DNA of 64,000 bases from JAGXLC01 sp964585385 (GCA_964585385.1 CAZPDP010000007.1:1-64000); one strand, 5' to 3'. Counted from the first letter of the stretch, positions 44,815-55,038 are shown. The notes: generated by a model not told the origin, from the sequence alone. Made by a program: numbers and translations.

Positions 44815-46719
44815 TTAAACCCAACTATACGTATCATCCCTATTCTTTTGGATTTTATTGTGATCAAGAAGCCAATGAATGACTTTAACTACTTTTTCTT
44901 TTTTATATTCGATGTTTTCTACCAGTTCTTCCAGAGTGCAAGAATTTTCTTTAAGATTATCTTTCAACTGTTCAATTATCAAATCAAACTGATATTTACT
45001 CAGATCGAGCTCATTCCTTTGGTTACAGGCATCACAATGACCGCAGCGGTATGCATTTTTCTCTCCAAAATATTCCAGTAACTGAACACTTCTGCATTTA
45101 TTTTGATTGGTTGCATAATTTATTACAGCGTTAATTTTGCGGATATATTGTTTTTTTCTTTGTTTATAATTTTCAGGTGAAATATATAAGCTCTTTCTTT
45201 TTAACCTTTCTTCTGTATAAATTACCATTGGGGTCTTTTTATAGGGGATATAATCAATGATTTTGTAATACTTTAATCTGTTTAGCAGTTTATAGACTTT
45301 ATCAACATCTGTACCTGTCTTTTTAGCTAATGTCTTTTCATCAATCTTGGTATAATTGGTAAATACCCCGGTATAGTTCCTGAGGATTAGCTTAATGAAT
45401 GCATCATACTGTTCGTTGGAAAGTTGAAAATTGTAGAGATCATCGCGGGAAACCGTAAAAAATATTTTTGATTTATTGGATAATTCGTCTGTAAGCTCAA
45501 TATAACCTTCTTTCTGGAGAAACTTAAGGCTGCTGTATGCATTTATTAGATTGAATTTATAGTGAGAAATAAAATCATAAATATTAAAGTCAAAAGCTTC
45601 GAATTTACCTCCTTCATAGGGTATTTTGAGGTAATTACCCAGAGCTTCATAAACATCCTTAATTTCTTTAATCTCCGGGAAATTTTGTTCAATTCTACGC
45701 TCAGCTTTTACCTTATCGGAATTGTTATAAAGCAAAACTGCATAAGCTCTGTTTCCATCTCTTCCTGCTCTTCCTGCTTCCTGGAAGTAGGCTTCGATGG
45801 TATCTGGCAGGTCATAATGAATGACAAAACGAACATCAGGTTTATCAATTCCCATACCAAATGCATTAGTAGCAACCATTATTCTTATCCTTCCTTTCTG
45901 CCAGGCTTCCTGTTTCTTGTTTCTTATATCATTATCCAATCCCGCATGGTAATAATCGGAAGAAACATTTGATTTGGCAAGCAGATTCGCCACCTCCTCT
46001 GTTCTTTTACGGCTTCTGGTATAAATAATTCCTGACCCCTGTATTTTACTGATGCTCTCCAGGACATAGCCTACTTTATTTTCTACGTTACGAACCAGGT
46101 AAACCAGGTTCTTCCTTTCAAAACTTTTTTTAAGCAGATTTTTTTCTCTGAACCCCAGTTTTTCCTGGATATCATCCACCACATCGGTAGTAGCGGTTGC
46201 AGTTAATGCCAGGAAAGGAGGGCTACCTGTAAGGTATTCACGTAAATCAGCAATTTTCAGGTAAGAAGGCCTGAAATCATATCCCCACTGAGAAATACAG
46301 TGCGCCTCATCTATTGCAACAAGATTCACTTTCATCTTTCCCGCCCTGGCCCTGAATATATCTGTGGCTATTCTTTCAGGTGAGAGGTACATAAATTTAT
46401 AATCACCGAAAATACAGTTATCCAAAGCTATATCTATCTCCCGTTTTGTCAGACCCGAATGGATGGCAACCGCCTTAATCCCCCTGCTATTCAAGTTTTC
46501 GACCTGATCTCTCATTAAGGCTATAAGGGGAGTAATTACCAGGCAAATACCTTCTTTTGCCAGTGCAGGAATTTGAAATGTTATGGATTTACCGCCACCC
46601 GTGGGCATGAGGGCAAGAGTGTCATTCCCGTTTACAACCGATAGAATAATTTCTTCCTGTAATGGCCTGAATGAACCATATCCCCAATATTTTACTAAAA
46701 GTTGTCTGTAAAAATCCAA
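44815..46719 (-). CDS. recQ: RecQ-family ATP-dependent DNA helicase
   Basis: A 634-residue superfamily 2 helicase. Walker A MPTGGGKS is at 38-45, DEAH at 137-140 (AIDEAHCISQWG), motif VI region QEAGRAGRDG near 320. The RecQ zinc-binding region has C-x-(about 15)-CGHCDAC near 560-580, followed by a winged-helix end. Length matches the long RecQ form. It unwinds DNA for repair and recombination restart. A TAGGTTTG -7 element lies on the minus strand at 46762-46769. Divergent from guaB. Confidence 0.93.
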   Translation of the reverse strand: MDFYRQLLVKYWGYGSFRPLQEEIILSVVNGNDTLALMPTGGGKSITFQIPALAKEGICLVITPLIALMRDQVENLNSRGIKAVAIHSGLTKREIDIALDNCIFGDYKFMYLSPERIATDIFRARAGKMKVNLVAIDEAHCISQWGYDFRPSYLKIADLREYLTGSPPFLALTATATTDVVDDIQEKLGFREKNLLKKSFERKNLVYLVRNVENKVGYVLESISKIQGSGIIYTRSRKRTEEVANLLAKSNVSSDYYHAGLDNDIRNKKQEAWQKGRIRIMVATNAFGMGIDKPDVRFVIHYDLPDTIEAYFQEAGRAGRDGNRAYAVLLYNNSDKVKAERRIEQNFPEIKEIKDVYEALGNYLKIPYEGGKFEAFDFNIYDFISHYKFNLINAYSSLKFLQKEGYIELTDELSNKSKIFFTVSRDDLYNFQLSNEQYDAFIKLILRNYTGVFTNYTKIDEKTLAKKTGTDVDKVYKLLNRLKYYKIIDYIPYKKTPMVIYTEERLKRKSLYISPENYKQRKKQYIRKINAVINYATNQNKCRSVQLLEYFGEKNAYRCGHCDACNQRNELDLSKYQFDLIIEQLKDNLKENSCTLEELVENIEYKKEKVVKVIHWLLDHNKIQKNRDDTYSWV

Positions 46720-46761
46720 GGTGCAAATAATATTTTAATAAACAAACGTTTAATTCAGAAA

Positions 46762-46769
46762 CAAACCTA
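46762..46769 (-). promoter_or_regulatory. -7 element of recQ
   Basis: The minus strand reads TAGGTTTG, a perfect TAnnTTTG match, 43 bases before the recQ ATG. No good -33 box. Confidence 0.4.
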
Positions 46770-46865
46770 TATGTATTTTAGATTTTTTTAAGAATTAATT
46801 CGCTATTGTTTACTGATTTTTTTGTATTTTGGCGCGATTTAAAAATAATCAAAATTACAACACAA

Positions 46866-48335
46866 ATGGGCTTCGAAAAAGACAAAATTCAGCTTGATGG
46901 ATATACCTTTGATGATGTGCTTCTAATCCCGCAATATTCTAAGATATTGCCGCATGAAGTTGACCTTACTACTAAGTTTTCCAGAAATATAGACCTTAAT
47001 ATTCCACTTGTATCAGCTGCCATGGATACCGTAACAGAATCGGAAATGGCCATTGCGATAGCCAGACAGGGAGGAATTGGGGTTATTCACAAAAACATGA
47101 CCATTGAAGAGCAGGCAAAACACGTTAAAACAGTGAAAAGAGCTGAAAACGGGATGATTTACGATCCTATTACAATCAAAAAAGACAGTACGATTGGAGA
47201 TGCTCTGAATATTATGAAAGAGTACAAAATAGGGGGAATCCCGGTGGTGGATAACGAAGGTCTTTTGATTGGAATTGTAACGAACAGGGATCTCAGATTC
47301 GAAAAGAACTTTACCCGTCCCATAGAAGATATCATGACAAAGGATAATATCATTTCAACCTCTCAGTCTATTGATCTTGAAGAAGCAACTGATATTCTCC
47401 AAAAGCATAAAATTGAAAAGCTTCCCGTGGTGGATGAAGGTAAAAAACTCGTTGGCCTTCTAACATACAAAGACATAACAAAAGTTAAAGATAATCCCAA
47501 CGCCTGCAAAGATAATAAAGGCAGACTCAGGGTTGCAGCAGCCATCGGCGTAACCCATGATTCTCTTCAACGGGCTGAAGCTCTGGTTAAAGAAAACGTG
47601 GACGCCATTATCATTGATACAGCGCATGCTCATTCAAAAGGGGTTTTTGAAGTCCTTAAAAAAGTAAAAGAAATCTTTACGAGTATAGATGTAATAGTTG
47701 GTAACATTGGAACCGGCGAAGCAGCCAAAGATTTAATTAAAGCAGGAGCCGATGCTGTAAAGGTTGGTATTGGACCCGGGTCAATATGCACCACTCGTAT
47801 TGTAGCTGGTGTAGGCCTTCCACAACTTTCAGCTATTTATGAAGTTGCCAGTGAATGTGAGAAAGCTGGGATACCCGTTATCGCGGATGGTGGAGTTCGA
47901 TATTCCGGCGATCTCGTTAAATCTATTGCTGCCGGCGCAGATTCAATTATGGCTGGCTCCTTGTTTGCAGGGGTTGAAGAATCACCGGGGGATACCATTA
48001 TTTACCAGGGAAGAAAATTCAAGGCTTATCGTGGAATGGGCTCAGTGGAAGCCATGCAGGAAGGATCAAAAGACAGATACTTCCAGGATCTTGAAGAAGA
48101 TGTAAGAAAACTAGTACCGGAAGGCATAAGTGGCCGGGTGCCATACAAAGGAACACTCTATGAAGTGGTATACCAATTAATTGGAGGACTGAAAGCAGGT
48201 ATGGGATATTGCGGAGCTGAAGATATTCTTAACCTGAAAAAAGCCAGGTTTGTAAAAATTACAAATTCCGGCGTTATTGAAAGTCATCCCCATGACGTTG
48301 CCATTACAAGAGAAGCACCAAATTATAGCAGGTAA
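46866..48335 (+). CDS. guaB: Inosine-5'-monophosphate dehydrogenase
   Basis: The start is ATG 46866 (489 residues); upstream in-frame ATG 46806 would sit in the promoter region. It oxidises IMP to XMP, the first committed step of GMP synthesis. The (beta/alpha)8 barrel is interrupted by two CBS domains (about 95-205: PITIKKDSTIGDALNIM, IMTKDNIISTSQ). The catalytic cysteine lies in GPGSICTTRIVAG, the flap in RGMGSVEAMQ. A possible promoter is TTG...TATTTTGG at about 46808-46832 (weak match). Full length. Confidence 0.96.
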   Translation: MGFEKDKIQLDGYTFDDVLLIPQYSKILPHEVDLTTKFSRNIDLNIPLVSAAMDTVTESEMAIAIARQGGIGVIHKNMTIEEQAKHVKTVKRAENGMIYDPITIKKDSTIGDALNIMKEYKIGGIPVVDNEGLLIGIVTNRDLRFEKNFTRPIEDIMTKDNIISTSQSIDLEEATDILQKHKIEKLPVVDEGKKLVGLLTYKDITKVKDNPNACKDNKGRLRVAAAIGVTHDSLQRAEALVKENVDAIIIDTAHAHSKGVFEVLKKVKEIFTSIDVIVGNIGTGEAAKDLIKAGADAVKVGIGPGSICTTRIVAGVGLPQLSAIYEVASECEKAGIPVIADGGVRYSGDLVKSIAAGADSIMAGSLFAGVEESPGDTIIYQGRKFKAYRGMGSVEAMQEGSKDRYFQDLEEDVRKLVPEGISGRVPYKGTLYEVVYQLIGGLKAGMGYCGAEDILNLKKARFVKITNSGVIESHPHDVAITREAPNYSR

Positions 48336-48362
48336 ACCTAATTCTAACCAAAGACATACATT

Positions 48363-50342
48363 ATGAAGAAAATTACAACAATGATTTTCTTGCTACTGGT
48401 ATCTTTTTCAGTTGGCATAAGTCAGAGTCAGGATAATATTCTTATTACCATTGACGGTAAAGATATTTCCAGGAATGAATTTATGCACATTTACAAGAAA
48501 AACAACCAGAACATTCAATCGGGTGACAAAACAGGAATTGATGACTACCTTGATATGTTCATCAATTTTAAACTTAAAGTTATTGAAGCCGAAAACCTTG
48601 GCATTGACACTATTCCTTCGGTTAAAAATGAAATTGAAAAATACAGGCACGAACTGGCTAAGCCCTACCTTGTTGACAGCCAAGTACTCCAAAACCTGTT
48701 ACAAGAAGCCTATGAAAGAAGTAAAAAAGAAATAAGAGCCAGTCATATACTTATAAAGTTTCCCCAAAAAATCTCATACGAAGACACCTTGTTGTCTTAT
48801 GAAAAAGTCCTTGGAATAAGACGCCGTATTGTAAATAAAGAAGAACCTTTCATTGAAGTAGCCAAAGCTACCTCAGATGATCCTTCAGTAAAAAATAACG
48901 GTGGCGATTTGGGTTATTTTTCTGCATTCAGAATGGTCTATCCTTTTGAAAATGCTGCATATAAATTAGACATTGATGAAGTATCCAACCCGGTCAGAAC
49001 GCAATTTGGATATCACCTTATCAAAAAAACTGACGTAAGAGATGCTAAAGGACAAGTAAAAGTTGCTCATATCATGTTGCTTGCACCCAAATCCATGAAA
49101 GAAGAGGAGAAAATTAAAAAGAAGGAAAAAATAAACAATATATACCAAAAGCTTAAGGATGGAGCCAACTTTGCTGAATTGGCGAAGGAATATTCTGATG
49201 ACAAAGGTTCAGCGAGCAATGGAGGTGAGCTGCCCTGGTTTGGTACCGGCAGAATGGTCCCTGCTTTTGAGGAAGCGGCTTTTTCCCTGGATGAAACAGG
49301 TGAAATTACACAACCCGTAAGAACTTCTGTTGGATGGCATATCATCAAACTCCTGAACAAAAAAGAACTGGGTCCTTTTGAAGAAGAAAAAAACGCTATC
49401 AAACAGAAAGTTCAGAATAACCCTCGTTACCAGGTAGCCGGTGATTCTCTGATAAGTGATCTAAAAAAAGATTATGGGTATTCTCTTGATTCGGCAAGCA
49501 TGCTTAAAATTCATGACATAGTTCTGGATGAAGAAGAAAATTATTATCCTAATCGCATTCAGTCGCTTAAAAATAATAAAACACCGTTATTTCAATTTGC
49601 AGGGAAAAAATTCACAATTGGAGACTTCATAAGTTTCCTGGATAATCCCCCCCGGGAACTGACCAACAATTATAAAAACAAATATCTTTTTGATAAAGCC
49701 TATCACAGGTATGTGGATAACCAGATTATTAAGTATGAGAAATCCTTGTTAAAGGAAAAGCATAAAGAATACAAATACCTTGTAAATGAATACCATGACG
49801 GAATCCTGCTTTTCGAGATAATGGACAGGAAAGTTTGGACAAAAGCTTCTGAAGATACTACCGGACTCAAAAATTACTATCAGGAAAACAAAGAAAATTA
49901 TAAATGGGGCGAACGCTATAAGGGCAAAATTTATCTCTTTGACACGAAAGATACCAAAGAAAAGGTCCAAAAAATGAAAAAAGGTGGACTTTTTAGAAAA
50001 TCCTATTCAGATGAGGAAATATTAAATGAACTGAATATCAACGGGAAACAAAAAGTGAAAATAAATGAAAAAATTTTCCGCAAGGGTGAAAACCCGGTTA
50101 TAGATTATCATGTCTGGAATATTGGCACGGAAAAAGATATTGACGATAAAAAACCCTATTGGATAAAGGGTAAAATTGTCCCTCCCACTATTAAAACTCT
50201 GAATGAGGCAAGAGGTGAGGTAATAGCTGATTACCAGAATTATCTTGAAAAACAGTGGATAGATGAACTCCGTGATAAATACGACATCCATATCAAAGAG
50301 AAAGTATTGCAAACATTAAAAGAGAAAACCAGTCATCAATGA
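48363..50342 (+). CDS. SurA-like periplasmic peptidyl-prolyl isomerase, two parvulin domains
   Basis: A 659-residue secreted chaperone with a signal peptide (1-20, ending VGISQ). An N-terminal SurA-like helical region (20-120) is followed by two parvulin PPIase domains (about 124-224, starting IRASHILIKFP, and 233-335, starting VKVAHIMLLAP). Residues 340-659 form a long, less conserved C-terminal chaperone region. It helps outer-membrane proteins reach the barrel assembly machinery. It follows guaB by 27 bases, and its stop overlaps the ATG of the next lipoprotein gene (ATGA), so the chaperone genes are one operon. Confidence 0.92.
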   Translation: MKKITTMIFLLLVSFSVGISQSQDNILITIDGKDISRNEFMHIYKKNNQNIQSGDKTGIDDYLDMFINFKLKVIEAENLGIDTIPSVKNEIEKYRHELAKPYLVDSQVLQNLLQEAYERSKKEIRASHILIKFPQKISYEDTLLSYEKVLGIRRRIVNKEEPFIEVAKATSDDPSVKNNGGDLGYFSAFRMVYPFENAAYKLDIDEVSNPVRTQFGYHLIKKTDVRDAKGQVKVAHIMLLAPKSMKEEEKIKKKEKINNIYQKLKDGANFAELAKEYSDDKGSASNGGELPWFGTGRMVPAFEEAAFSLDETGEITQPVRTSVGWHIIKLLNKKELGPFEEEKNAIKQKVQNNPRYQVAGDSLISDLKKDYGYSLDSASMLKIHDIVLDEEENYYPNRIQSLKNNKTPLFQFAGKKFTIGDFISFLDNPPRELTNNYKNKYLFDKAYHRYVDNQIIKYEKSLLKEKHKEYKYLVNEYHDGILLFEIMDRKVWTKASEDTTGLKNYYQENKENYKWGERYKGKIYLFDTKDTKEKVQKMKKGGLFRKSYSDEEILNELNINGKQKVKINEKIFRKGENPVIDYHVWNIGTEKDIDDKKPYWIKGKIVPPTIKTLNEARGEVIADYQNYLEKQWIDELRDKYDIHIKEKVLQTLKEKTSHQ

Positions 50343-51178
50343 GATACTTCATGTTTATACTTCTGATAAGTCTGCTTTATGGCTGTCAGGAGAACAAAAA
50401 TACAGACAAAAAACCAATAGCAAAAATTCACGACAAGTACTTGTATTTGTCTGATATACGCAATGTAATACCTGAAAACAAAACGGGTGAAGACAGTATT
50501 CTGTTTGCAAAGAACTACATTAAAAACTGGATACAAAAGCAGTTGTTGCTGAGCAAAGCAGAACAAAATTTGCCCAAAGAAAGAATGGATATTCAAAAAC
50601 AAATCGAAGAATACAGAGCTTCCCTGCTTATTTATAAATACCAGCAGCAATGGATTGACCAAAAGCTTGATACTATAGTCCAACATGAAGATATTGAGCA
50701 ATATTACAATCAAAACAAAAAAAATTTTAACCTGGACCAGAATCTTGTAAAAATTCTATTTATTAAGCTTCCCAACAATTCTCCGAATATGGAAAACGTT
50801 AAGCAATGGTATAAGTCCGATAATGAAGAAAGTATCTCCCGGCTTGAAGATTATTGTTATCAATATGCCGAGAAGTTTGACGATTTCAATAACAACTGGA
50901 TTACGTTTAAAAGTTTGCTTAATAAAATATCATATAAAGTTGAAAACCATGAATATTTTCTAGAAAGAAACAGCTTCATAGAGAAACAAGATTCATTATA
51001 TCAGTATTTCATTCGAATAAACGAATACAAATTAAAGGGAAGTCCGGCACCACTGAATTATGTTTATGATAAGATAGAGACCCTGATTTTAAATAAACGA
51101 AAGCATCAATTGCTGGAAAAACTGGAAAATGATATTTATAACGAAGCATTAAATCATAACGAGTTTGTCATATATTAA
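50339..51178 (+). CDS. SurA-N-like lipoprotein lacking PPIase domain
   Basis: A 279-residue lipoprotein (signal ILLISLLYGCQEN, lipidated Cys at 16). It has helical segments resembling SurA N and C domains (LYLSDIRNVIP, NWIQKQLLLSKAEQ, EDIEQYYNQNKKNFNL), but the region between them lacks the parvulin signature seen in both flanking genes. It is probably a chaperone subunit rather than an isomerase. Its ATG overlaps the upstream stop and its stop lies just before the next SurA start, placing it inside the chaperone operon. Confidence 0.75.
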   Translation: MRYFMFILLISLLYGCQENKNTDKKPIAKIHDKYLYLSDIRNVIPENKTGEDSILFAKNYIKNWIQKQLLLSKAEQNLPKERMDIQKQIEEYRASLLIYKYQQQWIDQKLDTIVQHEDIEQYYNQNKKNFNLDQNLVKILFIKLPNNSPNMENVKQWYKSDNEESISRLEDYCYQYAEKFDDFNNNWITFKSLLNKISYKVENHEYFLERNSFIEKQDSLYQYFIRINEYKLKGSPAPLNYVYDKIETLILNKRKHQLLEKLENDIYNEALNHNEFVIY

Positions 51179-51191
51179 AATTAAACACTTT

Positions 51192-52535
51192 ATGCTATTG
51201 AATTTAAAAAAATCACTTATAACAAGTATTTTACTTTTTTCTTTTTTACTAGCATCGTTTGCCCAGGACAAAATCCTGATTGACCAGGTGGTCGCGATTG
51301 TTGGAGACAAAAAAATACTTCAGTCTGATATTGAAAATCAGTTACTGCAAATGAGAGGCCAGCGATATGCAACGATGAATGAATGCCAGGTGTTAAAAGA
51401 TCTTGTATCTCAGAAATTATTGTTAATTCAGGCTCAAAAAGACAGCTTAACTGTAAGCAGTAATCAAATTGAAAGTGAACTGGAACGAAGGATTCAGTAT
51501 TTTGTTCGCCAGATAGGATCGGAAGAAAAGCTGGAAGAATACTACAATAAAAGTATCCCGGAAATTAAGCAGGATTTCAGGAAATTGCTCAGGGAGCAGA
51601 TGCTTACCCAGAAAATGCAGGGCCAGCTCATGCAGGAAATGGAAGTTTCACCCAAAGAGGTAAAGCAATACTATAAAAACCTTCCGGAAGACAGTATTCC
51701 GGTAATAAATAATACTGTGCAAATCAACCAGATAGTTAAATATCCATCAGAAACTGAAAAAGCAGAAATGGAAGCGCGCAACAGGCTGCTTGAACTGCGA
51801 AAAAGAATCTTAAAAGGCGAAAGATTCTCCACCCTTGCTGTCCTCTACTCAGATGATGAAGGTACTGCAAGGAAAGGAGGAGAATTAGGATTCCGAACCC
51901 AGGAAGAGCTTGACCCTGCTTTTGCAGATGCCGCTTTTAGCTTACAGGAAGGTGAAGTTAGCGGAATAGTTGAATCTGCTTATGGTTTCCATATTATCAA
52001 ACTTCTTAATCGTGAAGGCGACCAGGTTAACGTGCGTCATATTCTTATCAAGCCAAAGGTATCGATGGAGCAAAGACAGAGGGTTATAAATAAACTGGAT
52101 TCTATTGCCACCCAGATACGTAAAGATGAAATGACTTTTGAAAAAGCTGCTTTAGATTTTTCGGATGACAAAAAATACAAAATGAATGGAGGTTTACTGG
52201 TAAATCCGAATACTTCCACTAATAAATTTCAGCTGGAAGAACTTCCCAATGAGGATTATCAAGCAATCCAGGAACTACAGGTCGGCGAAATATCAGCGCC
52301 CTATGAAGCCCAGGACGAAAATGGAAAGACGCTATTTAAAATTATTAGACTAAAATCCAGAACTGAACGGCATAAAGCCAATCTTGAAATGGATTACAAC
52401 AGAATTAAACAAGCTGCTCTCCAGAATAAAAGACAAAAGTACATTCAAAAGTGGCTGACTAAAAAGAAGGATGAAACCTATATTCATATTGATGAATCTT
52501 TCAGGGAGTGTGAAATAAATTTTGCCAATTACTAG
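51192..52535 (+). CDS. surA: SurA-like periplasmic chaperone, two parvulin domains
   Basis: The start is ATG 51192 (447 residues). A signal peptide ends near ASFAQ (24). A classical SurA N domain (26-165, DQVVAIVGDKKILQSDIENQ) is followed by two parvulin domains (about 170-270, and 277-380 starting VNVRHILIKP) and a short C-terminal helix. The length and layout match E. coli SurA (428) better than the first copy does. It assists outer-membrane protein folding. Third gene of the chaperone operon. Confidence 0.93.
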   Translation: MLLNLKKSLITSILLFSFLLASFAQDKILIDQVVAIVGDKKILQSDIENQLLQMRGQRYATMNECQVLKDLVSQKLLLIQAQKDSLTVSSNQIESELERRIQYFVRQIGSEEKLEEYYNKSIPEIKQDFRKLLREQMLTQKMQGQLMQEMEVSPKEVKQYYKNLPEDSIPVINNTVQINQIVKYPSETEKAEMEARNRLLELRKRILKGERFSTLAVLYSDDEGTARKGGELGFRTQEELDPAFADAAFSLQEGEVSGIVESAYGFHIIKLLNREGDQVNVRHILIKPKVSMEQRQRVINKLDSIATQIRKDEMTFEKAALDFSDDKKYKMNGGLLVNPNTSTNKFQLEELPNEDYQAIQELQVGEISAPYEAQDENGKTLFKIIRLKSRTERHKANLEMDYNRIKQAALQNKRQKYIQKWLTKKKDETYIHIDESFRECEINFANY

Positions 52536-52565
52536 ATAATTTAAATCAATTTAAGCACCCTTTCA

Positions 52566-54095
52566 ATGACAACAAGGGAGATTTTCAGCAGGAATATGAG
52601 GTATTGTTGTCTTCTTGCCCTGACTATACTGTTTAATTCAATTGCATTAACAGCTCAGCAAGAACCCAAAAAAATAAAAATACTCAATTCCAATACGCTT
52701 GAATACAACAAAAATATTAACCCCAATGTAAGGCGGTTTATAGGCAATGTCATTTTTGAACATAATGAGTCGGTTATGTATTGTGACAGCGCTTATTCCT
52801 ATACCAACCAAAACAGAATTGATGCATTTGGTAACGTCCATATAGAAAGAGGAGATTCACTACATGTTTACGGAGATTTCCTAAGTTACAACGGCAATAC
52901 GAATTTTGGTAAACTACGAAAAAACGTTCAACTGCAGGATCCAGAAGCCCGGGTATTAACCGACTCTCTGAACTTTTATGCAGAACAGGATTATGCTTAC
53001 TACTTTAACGGGGGTACAATTATTAGTGAGGATAAGACTATTACAAGTACAACCGGGCATTATTATAGCAATGAAAAAATGGCCTACTTCAAGAAAGATG
53101 TAAGAGTCGAAAGCCCCGACTATATTGTAGAAGCCGATACACTTAATTACGACACTGAAAATGAGATTGCCTATTTTAATGGCCCCACTAATATACACAA
53201 CGATACCAGCCGGCTGTATTGTGAGAATGGTTGGTACAAAACAAACTCCAATGAATTCCTTTTTACGAAAAATGCACGGTATCAAAAAAAAGAGCGAATT
53301 CTGAAAGGGGACACACTGTATTACAACGATCCAAAAGGATTAGGAGTTATAAAGAAAAACGCAGAAATTATTGATACTTCAAGAAATATTATTTTAAGAG
53401 GCCATTACTCGGAGTATTCTGAAGAACCTGCAAAAGCTTTTCTAACAGACAGCGCCCTGATGATTCAAATTGATAAAGAAAAAGACTCACTTTTTCTCCA
53501 TGCTGATACCTTAAAATCTCATTACGACAGCACGGAGACTTACAGGATTTTCAGAGCCTATTTCAAGGTAAAATTTTTTAAAACTAACCTGCAGGGGAAA
53601 TGCGATTCGCTATCTTACAGTCTTGAAGACTCAACCATCAGAATGTACTACAATCCAGTTATATGGTCCGATAGCAATCAGATATATGCAGATCATATAA
53701 CCATACATTTAAAAAATGACGAAGTAAACCAATTTGATCTCGAATCCAATTCTTTCATCGTCAGCCGGCAGGATAATAATAAATTCAACCAGATAAAAGG
53801 AAAAAATATGATAGGTTACGTCCAGAACAATAAAATTAAACGGGTTGATGTAGAAGGCAATGGACAAACCATTTATTATACAAAAGATAAAAATAAAATT
53901 GTGGGAGTTAACAAAGCTTTATGCAGCAATCTGATAATCAAATTAGAAAATAATGAAGTGAGCCGTATAAATATGGTCAAAAGTCCTGAAGGCGTTTTAT
54001 ATCCCCTGGGTAATTTAAAAGAAACAAAACTAGATGGCTTTAAATGGCTGGAAAATGAAAGACCTCGATCAAAGGATGATATTTATGACTGGTAA
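52566..54095 (+). CDS. OstA/LptA-like periplasmic protein
   Basis: A 509-residue secreted protein with a signal peptide (YCCLLALTILFNSIALTAQ; an alternative start is ATG 52596). Repeating beta-strand units of the OstA/LptA jellyroll type appear throughout: GNVIFEHNESVMYCDSAYSY, AFGNVHIERGDSLHVYGD, AYYFNGGTIISED, and so on. The Bacteroidota OstA-like family probably bridges the periplasm in LPS or lipid transport to LptD, analogous to LptA. It is transcribed 30 bases after surA and ends in a terminator hairpin. Confidence 0.85.
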   Translation: MTTREIFSRNMRYCCLLALTILFNSIALTAQQEPKKIKILNSNTLEYNKNINPNVRRFIGNVIFEHNESVMYCDSAYSYTNQNRIDAFGNVHIERGDSLHVYGDFLSYNGNTNFGKLRKNVQLQDPEARVLTDSLNFYAEQDYAYYFNGGTIISEDKTITSTTGHYYSNEKMAYFKKDVRVESPDYIVEADTLNYDTENEIAYFNGPTNIHNDTSRLYCENGWYKTNSNEFLFTKNARYQKKERILKGDTLYYNDPKGLGVIKKNAEIIDTSRNIILRGHYSEYSEEPAKAFLTDSALMIQIDKEKDSLFLHADTLKSHYDSTETYRIFRAYFKVKFFKTNLQGKCDSLSYSLEDSTIRMYYNPVIWSDSNQIYADHITIHLKNDEVNQFDLESNSFIVSRQDNNKFNQIKGKNMIGYVQNNKIKRVDVEGNGQTIYYTKDKNKIVGVNKALCSNLIIKLENNEVSRINMVKSPEGVLYPLGNLKETKLDGFKWLENERPRSKDDIYDW

Positions 54096-54101
54096 TGAAG
54101 G

Positions 54102-54128
54102 AAGGAAGGCGTTTTGGCCTTCCTTTTT
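54102..54128. terminator. Bidirectional terminator
   Basis: AAGGAAGGC (54102-54110) pairs with GCCTTCCTT (54117-54125) and is followed by TTT. It lies between the convergent OstA-like gene and DUF2795 gene, three bases from the latter's stop. Confidence 0.85.
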
Positions 54129-54130
54129 AT

Positions 54131-54352
54131 TTAATATTCATCTTCGTTGAAAAAGAAGTCATCCTTACTGGGGTAATCTGGCCAAATATCTTCTATGCTC
54201 TCATATACTTCCCCTTCATCTTCAATTTCCTGTAAATTTTCGATTACTTCCATTGGCGCGCCCGATCGAATTGCATAATCGATCAATTCTTCTTTAGTGG
54301 CTGGCCAGGGTGCATCTTCTAATTTTGATGCTAATTCAAGTGTCCAATACAT
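54131..54352 (-). CDS. DUF2795 domain protein
   Basis: A 73-residue acidic protein: MYWTLELASKLEDAPWPATK, then EELIDYAIRSGAPMEVIENL, which is the DUF2795 core, with an acidic tail (DDFFFNEDEY). These small proteins are widespread in Bacteroidota and some actinobacteria without an assigned function. Its stop is at the shared terminator. There is a 77-base gap to the next gene upstream. Confidence 0.85.
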   Translation of the reverse strand: MYWTLELASKLEDAPWPATKEELIDYAIRSGAPMEVIENLQEIEDEGEVYESIEDIWPDYPSKDDFFFNEDEY

Positions 54353-54429
54353 ATATTCTGTAATTTTATTTATTGTTTTTCCTAAAATTTTGCAAATATA
54401 AAATTATTACGTTAAAAGCAAAATTTTTA

Positions 54430-54978
54430 TTATGTTTTTGGTTTCCACAAAATTTCTTTAACATCTAAATCTTTCGATAATTTTCTTGCCAACATAAAAA
54501 GATAATCAGACAAACGATTCAGATATTGTATTATTTCCTCAGGAAACTTTGATTCTTCATATAATCGTATGGCATATCTTTCCGCTCTGCGGCAAACATT
54601 CCTGGCTATGTGTGTATAAGAGATTGTTGGATGTCCGCCCGGTAATACAAATGATTTTAATTCTGGCAATTCGTATTCTATTTTATCAATGGCTTGTTCA
54701 AGGGAATTGATATCTTCGGCCTTCAGCTTTGGCAGTTGAATTTCATCATCATCCCCTTCATAAGCCATTAAGGATGCACAAACCATCAATTTATCCTGCA
54801 CTTCAATTAATTGCTTTTTAATGGATTCTTTTATATTCTGATCACGGAGCAAACCAATATATGCAATTAATTCATCCAGTGTTCCGTAAGTTTCAATACG
54901 GATATGATATTTGGGAACTCTTTGTCCTCCTATCAGAGAAGTTTTTCCCTTGTCTCCTGTTTTGGTATAGATATGCAT
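54430..54978 (-). CDS. Cob(I)yrinic acid a,c-diamide adenosyltransferase, PduO type
   Basis: The start is ATG 54978 (182 residues); an ATG 27 bases earlier is less likely. PduO/MMAB-type ATP:cob(I)alamin adenosyltransferase: N-terminal IYTKTGDKGKTSLIGGQRVPK holds the ATP-binding loop, and C-terminal NVCRRAERYAIRL with LNRLSDYLFMLARK are family signatures. It makes adenosylcobalamin for B12-dependent enzymes such as methylmalonyl-CoA mutase (not in this window). Confidence 0.92.
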   Translation of the reverse strand: MHIYTKTGDKGKTSLIGGQRVPKYHIRIETYGTLDELIAYIGLLRDQNIKESIKKQLIEVQDKLMVCASLMAYEGDDDEIQLPKLKAEDINSLEQAIDKIEYELPELKSFVLPGGHPTISYTHIARNVCRRAERYAIRLYEESKFPEEIIQYLNRLSDYLFMLARKLSKDLDVKEILWKPKT

Positions 54979-55038
54979 TTTGTTAGTTTTTATCCCCTTT
55001 AACAAGCGTATTTTGTCGTTTGTTTATTTCCCAAAAGA

